The translations under genes were made by a program, and so were the position numbers. A DNA stretch of 5,189 nt from Bdellovibrionales bacterium (lineage in GTDB: Bacteria > Bdellovibrionota > Bdellovibrionia > Bdellovibrionales > JAMPXM01): positions 1 to 5,189 of the forward strand of contig SXSP01000546.1 in the NCBI GenBank assembly GCA_005792225.1. The letters run 5' to 3'. Within the stretch, counting starts at the first letter, position 1. The number at the start of each line of letters is the position of its first letter. Shown here piece by piece: positions 1-5,189 of the stretch. The notes under the pieces are model-generated. The model worked only from the letters and a program-made list of their open reading frames with translations. It had not been told where the DNA came from and ran no database searches.

Positions 1-66
1 GAATCTGACGTCGCCTCAAAAGTTCCGTCAAGCGAGGTCGATTCAAGTGTCGAAAGCGCCACAAAC
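1..66 (-). other. Edge sequence downstream of pbpC, possible start of a third gene
   Basis: No strong hairpin followed by a T tract is seen after the pbpC stop, so transcription may continue leftward. On the minus strand a GTG at 60-62, four bases after the stop codon, opens a frame that stays open to the edge (begins VALSTLESTSLDG), but it lacks a good ribosome binding site. Alternatively TTGACG at 26-31, 17 bases from the weak TCAGAT at 3-8, could be a promoter for a gene beyond the window. Neither reading is secure and no product is recognisable. Confidence 0.15.
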
Positions 67-2073
67 TCAGCGCACTTCGAATTTCACCTCATCGAGGATT
101 TGTCCCGCGGGATTCTTCAGTTGAACACGGAACTTCCCCCGTTGGATCGGCCAAAGAACTTCGTCGTGCGCTCGACCGAGAAGGCGCTCGTTTACAAAAA
201 CTTGGTGTCCATCTCTGGGATTTTCAATTTCAATGGGCAGTTTTTGAATCTCCCGTGGAATATCGGGATCCAGTCCCACGAGCATATCTTGGGCCGGGTA
301 CCGAATCTTCGTCAGTCGTCTCTGCTTCAGAGGCTCCGCCGGTGGTGTGTATTTTGCGAGTCGTCCCTCACTCCTCGGATGGAGTGCGAGCATCAGAGAT
401 CGCCAAATCGGAGCGGCACCGGTGACTCCGCTCACGTTCCACATGGGCTCACCGTTGAAGTTTCCGACCCAAACACCGACCGTGTAGTCTTCTGTCCATC
501 CCAGGCACCAATTGTCGCGCATGTCCTTGCTGGTTCCCGTTTTCACAGCGGCGGGAAAGGGGAGGGTGAGTAATCCATCCATGCCAAAAGTGTAACGACG
601 GTGTTCGGGTGAAGCGAGAATATCGAAAATCCAATCGCGCGTTTGGCTAGAGAAGATTCCCGGATCAGCGGCGAGTTTGCGGTAACCGTGAGTGAGATCC
701 CAAAGAGAAACGTCGACCGTACCGAGTGCGAGGCTCGGTCCGTAAAAATCATCGTCTTGCAAACTCTGAAAACCGAGCGCGTGCAGCTTTTCGAGGACGC
801 GTGGCTCGCCGACCATGCGAAGCGCGCGAACGGCGGGCACGTTCATGCTGGAGCCAAGAGCGTCGCCCACGCTCACCACACCTCTAAAGATGTGGTCGTA
901 ATTCTTCGGTTGATACACGCGGCCTTGCGAAACCGTGATATCCGCCGGCGAGTCGTCTAAGAGGGATCCCGGCAGGAGGAGGCGCCAATCAAACGCCGTT
1001 GCAAATACAAAAGGTTTAATTGTCGATCCGGCCTGACGCCGCATCTGGATGCCGTCGGTCTGGGGCGCCGAGGCGACACCCGCTCCGGCGTTTGCCGCGT
1101 AAGCGAGAACGCGACCCGTCTTGGTTTCGAGCACGAGTGCCGCGGCATCTTGAACGTTTCGGCTTTCGAGGGTGCGGAGTTGTTCTTTTATAACGCTCAT
1201 CGCGAGTCTCTGAATGCGGGCATCCAAGGAAGTTTTCACGAGGCTCGTTCCGAGTCCTCCCTCGACGAAAACTTTCGAGAATACGGGGACGATTTCGCGT
1301 GATCGAGGAAGCCGGTAAGCGCGTGAGAGCACCTCATTTGCGAGGGAACGAACGTGATCGCAACTCTCACCCTGCAGGATGCGGCAGGCGCGATCCGAGA
1401 CGACGTCGGGAGCCGCATTCGGCGCGCGCAACAGCGCCGCGAGGATTGCCGACTCGTCTTTCGTGAGGCCTGACGGTGATTTCGCAAAATATCCTAGGCT
1501 CGCCGCGCGCAAACCCACGAGCTCACCCCGAAACGGAACGAGGTTTATATACGTTTCGAGAATTTGTTCCTTGGTCCAATGTGTTTCGAGCTTCAGAGCC
1601 GAAAGTATTTGGGATGATTTTTCTATTAAGCCCCGGCGAGAGGATTCACGTTTCTTGGTCAAGCCCACAACCTGCATCGTGATCGTGCTCGCACCTCGGT
1701 GGCTTCCGTGAGCGAGGCGATCGAAGAGGGCTTTGCCGATCGCGAGCGGATCGACTCCGAAATGAGAGTAGAAGCGGCGATCCTCGGTGGAGATCAAGAG
1801 ATTCTGAAAGGCGGGGGACACTTCGGCCCATGGAATCCACTCGAGGCTTCGGCGCTCTTTTCTCGTTCTCAGCGATTCGAGCGGCTCGCCTCCGCGGTCG
1901 ACGAGCCAACTGTCGGATGGTTGATTTGTCCTCCTCACCTGATCGAAATCGAACGTCGGAATCCAGATGTAAATCAGGATTCCGAGGCTTAGAGGTAAAA
2001 GCGCGAGACTGCGGGTTTTAAGGCGCAACTTTCCAATTCGCATTCGGAGCCTCACCAAAATTTTCAGGAGCAT
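67..2073 (-). CDS. pbpC: Penicillin-binding protein 1C, bifunctional peptidoglycan glycosyltransferase/transpeptidase
   Basis: PBP1C polymerises lipid II into glycan strands and carries a transpeptidase domain for crosslinking, anchored in the inner membrane and facing the periplasm. Seen, in the 668-residue reading: a basic N-terminus, then one membrane segment at about 22-39. The GT51 glycosyltransferase motifs are EDRRFYSHFG at 97-106 (catalytic Glu97), HRGASTITMQ at 125-134, and a third motif around Glu163 leading into ILETYIN at 171-177. The transpeptidase motifs are STIK at 350-353 (nucleophile Ser350), SMN at 409-411 and KTG at 511-513. The last 55 or so residues resemble the PBP1C C-terminal beta domain. 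All key catalytic residues are present. It is about 100 residues shorter than E. coli PBP1C (770), partly through a short transpeptidase loop near 470-490. The start could be ATG 2073 or ATG 2043; the latter has the better ribosome binding site and would give 658 residues. The position directly after an A2M gene supports PBP1C rather than PBP1A/1B. Cys230 and Cys238 lie in the inter-domain linker and could form a disulfide. Confidence 0.95.
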   Translation of the reverse strand: MLLKILVRLRMRIGKLRLKTRSLALLPLSLGILIYIWIPTFDFDQVRRTNQPSDSWLVDRGGEPLESLRTRKERRSLEWIPWAEVSPAFQNLLISTEDRRFYSHFGVDPLAIGKALFDRLAHGSHRGASTITMQVVGLTKKRESSRRGLIEKSSQILSALKLETHWTKEQILETYINLVPFRGELVGLRAASLGYFAKSPSGLTKDESAILAALLRAPNAAPDVVSDRACRILQGESCDHVRSLANEVLSRAYRLPRSREIVPVFSKVFVEGGLGTSLVKTSLDARIQRLAMSVIKEQLRTLESRNVQDAAALVLETKTGRVLAYAANAGAGVASAPQTDGIQMRRQAGSTIKPFVFATAFDWRLLLPGSLLDDSPADITVSQGRVYQPKNYDHIFRGVVSVGDALGSSMNVPAVRALRMVGEPRVLEKLHALGFQSLQDDDFYGPSLALGTVDVSLWDLTHGYRKLAADPGIFSSQTRDWIFDILASPEHRRYTFGMDGLLTLPFPAAVKTGTSKDMRDNWCLGWTEDYTVGVWVGNFNGEPMWNVSGVTGAAPIWRSLMLALHPRSEGRLAKYTPPAEPLKQRRLTKIRYPAQDMLVGLDPDIPREIQKLPIEIENPRDGHQVFVNERLLGRAHDEVLWPIQRGKFRVQLKNPAGQILDEVKFEVR

Positions 2074-5000
2074 AGAGCGCTTCCGCGCGAGTCGGAGGAA
2101 GTTTGAATTCTCCGGCCGAGTTCAAGCGTACACGGTAACTGACGCGGTAAGATCCGCGCGGTAAGTAGGCCGCATAGGAAATGAAGTGAGCGTGCGATTT
2201 CTCCTCGTATTCCGTCGGCCATTCTTGAACTTCTCCTGGGGGAGCGTTTCGCTTTGGTGCTCGGTCTAAGAGCGCTGACGAACCATCGAGTCCAGTTCCG
2301 AGGTGCGATGCACCCGCAGGAATCGGATCACGCACGACAACCCAGGCTTGGTCGGCCTTCGCGGTCACGGTGAGTTCGACATTCGCGACGTCGCCCACAC
2401 TCCAGATACCACTCTTTGCTTGAACCACGGGTGAGATCTTGCGCGTCACTTTGTAGCCGAAATCGAGCGGTGCTTTCAAGGGAATCGCCGACAGAGTCTC
2501 AAAGTGAATCCATGGCTTGCCCGTTCCTTCTTGACGGAATTGAACGGGAGTCTTCGTTTTCATGGAACTCGCGGGCCACGGCAGAATCTTTTGTTCTCCG
2601 TTTACATTCGCCTTCCAATCCACCTTCGCGCTTCCCTCACCGGCGATGAATCTCGTTTCGCCCGTGACCTTCTCGTTTTCGAATTTCGCGCTAAATTTTT
2701 TCAAGCGAGTTACGCCCCAGGCATTCGCCATCGTCGTATCCCAGTGGCCGAGTCGCAGCCGTGCCACGAGACCCCGGGCCATTCGGCCCACATCATCGCG
2801 CCAAGATGGTTCATCGAGTGCGATGGCGAAAACGCTCATGGCCTCCTGATCGCGTGAGGAGAAGAGGCGCCACTGCGCCTCCCAATCAAGATCACCTTGA
2901 AGGTTCATGAGGGAGCCCTGGAAGTTCAGGCGCGAGCGGAGGATCGTCGCGGATTGTTTCAGCTGCTCCTCCCGCTTTGCGAGCGTGGTCTCACGTTTCA
3001 GAAGATTGTGCCAGGCCGCTAAGGTTTCCGTTTTCCAAAGGTTGGGCGTGACGTTCAGAGACGAAACCATCGCCGGCTGAAACGCCTTGTATCTGGAAAG
3101 GGCCTCCATCGCGAGCAGACGCGCCTCGGTCTCGTAGGGATCACGAACGAGATCGTCCCACCAATTGCGACAAGAATTTTGTCCTTGAGTATACGCGGTC
3201 AACCCGGAGATGAGCTGGGTCCTCGTCGCTTGCGGGATTTCGACTCCATTCTCTTGAAGAATAAGCATCACGTAACGGGTCAATTGCGGAGACCCGCAGA
3301 TGGACGAAGGGAAAAACTTAAGGAGCCCCTGGTTATCGAGATAACCGGGCAGGGCTTCAACGAGTTTTTCGATACCTTCCTTGTCTTCGAGCGCAATCGC
3401 TTTCGACACCTTTTGTTCGAGACATGAGTACATGTACTCACTCATATAAGACTTCACACCCGCGAGTCCCGAAACGAGAGAGGTTCTCGCCGCGACTCGC
3501 AGACCCCCGCGCCCAACGATTGCGTCACCGGGTTGCTGCACCGGAATCTGGTGAGGTTTGTCGAGCTGAAAGAGTGTCGCCTGCTGGACCCGCTCAGGAA
3601 CCGAAGCTTCGACGCGTACGTTTGCCGAGAGAGAATCCGTCGCGCCACTCGCCGAGTCTCTGGTTATGTCTTTGGCCGTCAAACGAAACTGAATTTTTTG
3701 AATGCCGGGAGGTATGGTGAGCGGAAGATCCAGCGTGCGCGCTTCGCTCGGTTTTAAATCGAGGGTCGGAAGCTTCGGAAGGCCAGGAATTTCCGCGGCC
3801 GTGGCTTCGAGTGCAACCTTCATTGGGCGTGCGGTCGTATTACGAACGGTGAAGGAGTTTTTGATCTGATCTCCTTCGCGCGTCAGCGGCGCGAAGCCGG
3901 AGTAGATGATGAGGTCTTTTGTTGATTCGACGGTGGTGCTGCCGCTCCCGAAGTGTTGATCTCCCGCTTGGGCTACCGCCACAAATCGGAAACTCGTCAT
4001 CGAGTCGTTCAACGGAATCGTCACTTTCGCTTCGCCTTTAGAGTCGAGCTTCACCCGTGGTTGCCAGAAGAGAACGGGTTCAAAGAGTTCACGATTCTCT
4101 TGCCCGGCACTTCCGCCTCCGCCGCCGGGGGGGTTTGCCTTTGAACCGAAGTGCCTCTTCCCGATGACCTGGTTTTGGCCCGAGCTCGTACCGACGGCGA
4201 GGCTACGATTTCCCATCATGGATTTCAGCAAATCCCAACTCGTATTTTCCTTGAGCCTCATGAGTGCTTCATCGACGGCGGCAAGCGCGACCTCCGCTCC
4301 CGCTGGAAGAGAGGCGCCGGTCGCCGCTTTTACCTGAATGGTGACCTGAGCTTTTTCGCGCGCGGTGTATTTGGCCTTGTCGCTCTTCACACCCACGAGA
4401 AGCTCGTGCTCTTTCCAACCAACTTTGATGTCGGCGAGTCCCATCTTCATCGCGGGTCGACCGAGATCCACGAGCGCCGTCGGCTTGGGTTCGCCGACGC
4501 GACCGCGTACCAGAACGGCGGAAACGAAGACGTTCGGAGCGTAATGACCCTTGATCGGGATCTCGACGATCGGCTGATCCCGGCGAACTTGCGTGACGAA
4601 CGAGTCCAATACGCCTTCTCGTTCGACGGTCACGAGGACTGTCGCAGTCGGGTAGGGCGTTCGAATAACGAATGACGCCTTTTCTCCGGGCTCAAACCGA
4701 TTTCGTGTGGGAATGAGGTCAATGCGATCGCTATCACTCGGAACCCACCAGCTATCCGATCCCGCTTCAAAAACGCTGACTCCGACCGATGCATACGTCA
4801 TGCGCCCTTTCTCATCGGTCGTTCGCGCCTGGAGCGTGAGACTTCCCGGCGGCAGGCTCGAAGGTTCACACGTAAAGCGCCCGTCCTTATCACTCATCCC
4901 TTCGCAGACTTTTCCGAGAGCGGTCGTTTCGTTTTTCGAGTCGTAGGAGTAGAACCCGCCGACGAGACGCTTTCGATGGGTGATGTAATTGGTGCGAAAC

Positions 5001-5189
5001 GCTTCGACGATGAACGGTCGGCCCGGGCGAGCTTTACCATCGATGCTCGTAACAACGCCGGAGACTTTGACCTTTCCTGGCTGCGAGTACCAACTCTCGG
5101 AGCGAAGGCCCACGATGAATTCGGCGGGAAACAGGGGAACTTGCGCCGCAGCTGATTTTGTTTCGCCGTTCGGATCTGTGTACTCCATC
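2018..5189 (-). CDS. Bacterial alpha-2-macroglobulin, thioester-containing protease inhibitor (5'-truncated by window edge)
   Basis: Seen: an open frame runs from the right edge to TAA at 2018-2020, giving about 1056 visible residues. The first Met (5186-5188) is very probably internal, because the frame stays open to the edge and the visible part opens mid-domain. Numbering from that Met: macroglobulin-like beta domains lie at about 22-140 and 145-245 (SDRIDLIP, then VEREGV near 188-193). A bait-region domain follows (AVDEALMRL near 304-312, Gly-rich loop 352-363). The central A2M domain begins near FWQPRVKLD at about 374-382. The thioester CLEQ is at 589-592, at the start of a helical thioester domain to about 825. 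The C-terminal macroglobulin domain spans about 925-1040 (RDPIPAGA, LPRGSYRVSYRVRLN). Known of the family: the protein sits in the periplasm, a protease cuts the bait, and the Cys-Gln thioester then captures it. Inferred: full length is probably 1600-2000 residues, so much of the N-terminus, including any signal peptide or lipobox, is missing. The gene overlaps pbpC downstream. It is equivalent in role to E. coli yfhM, but I am not sure it is the strict orthologue, so no symbol is given. Confidence 0.95.
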   Translation of the reverse strand, partial: MEYTDPNGETKSAAAQVPLFPAEFIVGLRSESWYSQPGKVKVSGVVTSIDGKARPGRPFIVEAFRTNYITHRKRLVGGFYSYDSKNETTALGKVCEGMSDKDGRFTCEPSSLPPGSLTLQARTTDEKGRMTYASVGVSVFEAGSDSWWVPSDSDRIDLIPTRNRFEPGEKASFVIRTPYPTATVLVTVEREGVLDSFVTQVRRDQPIVEIPIKGHYAPNVFVSAVLVRGRVGEPKPTALVDLGRPAMKMGLADIKVGWKEHELLVGVKSDKAKYTAREKAQVTIQVKAATGASLPAGAEVALAAVDEALMRLKENTSWDLLKSMMGNRSLAVGTSSGQNQVIGKRHFGSKANPPGGGGGSAGQENRELFEPVLFWQPRVKLDSKGEAKVTIPLNDSMTSFRFVAVAQAGDQHFGSGSTTVESTKDLIIYSGFAPLTREGDQIKNSFTVRNTTARPMKVALEATAAEIPGLPKLPTLDLKPSEARTLDLPLTIPPGIQKIQFRLTAKDITRDSASGATDSLSANVRVEASVPERVQQATLFQLDKPHQIPVQQPGDAIVGRGGLRVAARTSLVSGLAGVKSYMSEYMYSCLEQKVSKAIALEDKEGIEKLVEALPGYLDNQGLLKFFPSSICGSPQLTRYVMLILQENGVEIPQATRTQLISGLTAYTQGQNSCRNWWDDLVRDPYETEARLLAMEALSRYKAFQPAMVSSLNVTPNLWKTETLAAWHNLLKRETTLAKREEQLKQSATILRSRLNFQGSLMNLQGDLDWEAQWRLFSSRDQEAMSVFAIALDEPSWRDDVGRMARGLVARLRLGHWDTTMANAWGVTRLKKFSAKFENEKVTGETRFIAGEGSAKVDWKANVNGEQKILPWPASSMKTKTPVQFRQEGTGKPWIHFETLSAIPLKAPLDFGYKVTRKISPVVQAKSGIWSVGDVANVELTVTAKADQAWVVVRDPIPAGASHLGTGLDGSSALLDRAPKRNAPPGEVQEWPTEYEEKSHAHFISYAAYLPRGSYRVSYRVRLNSAGEFKLPPTRAEALYAPENFGEAPNANWKVAP
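2041..2057 (-). promoter_or_regulatory. Candidate ribosome binding site and alternative start of pbpC
   Basis: On the minus strand GGTGAGG is followed by six bases (CTCCGA) and then ATG at 2041-2043, which is codon 11 of the longest pbpC reading. This is better spaced and closer to a Shine-Dalgarno sequence than what precedes ATG 2073, where only GGAAG at four bases is seen. Either start keeps the basic N-terminus and membrane segment. The site lies inside the last codons of the A2M gene, so ribosomes finishing A2M could re-initiate here. The choice of start is inference. Confidence 0.45.
3413..3424 (-). other. Thioester motif CLEQ of the alpha-2-macroglobulin
   Basis: The codons TGT CTC GAA CAA encode Cys-Leu-Glu-Gln at visible residues 589-592, in the context EYMYSCLEQKVSKAIAL. 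In A2M and complement proteins the Cys sulfur and the Gln side chain form the internal thioester that links covalently to the trapped protease. Its presence separates this protein from thioester-less bacterial paralogues such as YfaS. The residue before Cys is Ser, where Gly is common in other A2Ms. I believe Ser or Thr also occurs in the large proteobacterial subfamily. Confidence 0.9.
3425..3440. repeat. Perfect 16-bp palindrome inside the A2M coding region
   Basis: TGAGTACATGTACTCA equals its own reverse complement. It encodes part of SEYMYS, immediately before the thioester Cys codon. The flanking bases (A at 3424, C at 3441) do not extend it. It could simply follow from the codons used for Glu-Tyr-Met-Tyr-Ser. 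No regulatory role is supported. Confidence 0.6.
4079..4252 (-). other. Candidate bait region of the alpha-2-macroglobulin
   Basis: Visible residues 313-370 lie between the conserved AVDEALMRL strand and the central A2M domain starting near FWQPRVKLD. The segment is low in conserved structure, rich in Gly, Ser, Asn and basic residues (KRHFGSK, then NPPGGGGGSAG), and has many possible protease cleavage sites. Family knowledge places the exposed bait loop in this bait-region domain. The exact boundaries are inferred from composition, and part of the segment could be an ordinary flexible linker. Confidence 0.45.

Noticed and set aside
53..72. Hairpin from GCGC repeats as a terminator of pbpC
   Set aside because: The stem is only about four base pairs and no T tract follows.
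1..573. Plus-strand open frame running from the left edge through the 3' part of pbpC
   Set aside because: It could be read as the end of a convergent gene, but most of it is antisense to the transpeptidase domain and C-terminus of pbpC. The composition looks like a codon-usage shadow with no recognisable domain.
643..960. Plus-strand open frame of 105 codons antisense to pbpC
   Set aside because: It overlaps the codons of the transpeptidase core including the SMN motif; its translation has no recognisable features.
3410..3425. Loss of thioester function because Ser replaces Gly before Cys
   Set aside because: The reactive CLEQ residues are intact, and I believe Ser or Thr at this position is normal in the large proteobacterial A2M subfamily.
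3424..3720. Plus-strand open frame starting at the thioester region
   Set aside because: Arg/Pro/Ser-rich low-information translation antisense to A2M, typical of a shadow frame.
4151..4675. Plus-strand open frame of 174 codons antisense to A2M
   Set aside because: It lies wholly inside the A2M gene, whose domains and motifs are clear. The translation matches no family I know, and there is no distinct promoter or ribosome binding site.

Overview
The window comes from a Gram-negative bacterium of moderate, slightly GC-rich base composition. It carries the 3' part of one gene and the whole of a second, both on the minus strand. Together they form a well-known periplasmic pair: a bacterial alpha-2-macroglobulin (A2M) and a penicillin-binding protein 1C (PBP1C, pbpC). 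The A2M resembles the large proteobacterial type, which sits beside pbpC in many genomes. Lineage cannot be fixed from the sequence. A Pseudomonadota or Bdellovibrionota host fits, and this is inference only.

Layout, in order of transcription on the minus strand: the A2M frame enters at the right edge (5189) and ends with TAA at 2018-2020. pbpC starts inside the last codons of the A2M gene, at ATG 2073 or ATG 2043, and ends with TGA at 67-69. Bases 1-66 lie beyond pbpC. They show no convincing terminator and only hints of a further start or promoter on the same strand. The two genes fill almost the entire window, so there is no intergenic stretch over 300 bases. I see no RNA gene, mobile element, CRISPR array or long repeat.

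How the genes work together: in the model from E. coli and Salmonella (yfhM-pbpC), the A2M traps or covalently tags foreign proteases that enter the periplasm, using a bait region and a CLEQ thioester. PBP1C is a bifunctional peptidoglycan synthase thought to repair the wall after the same breach. Here the thioester motif and all the PBP1C catalytic motifs that I checked are present, so both proteins look functional. The overlapping reading frames suggest translational coupling.

I do not see a previously undescribed system. The points worth a second look are small: the start choice and overlap, a Gly-rich bait-like loop with a C7 tract, a perfect 16-bp palindrome beside the thioester codons, cysteine pairs and a compact PBP1C.
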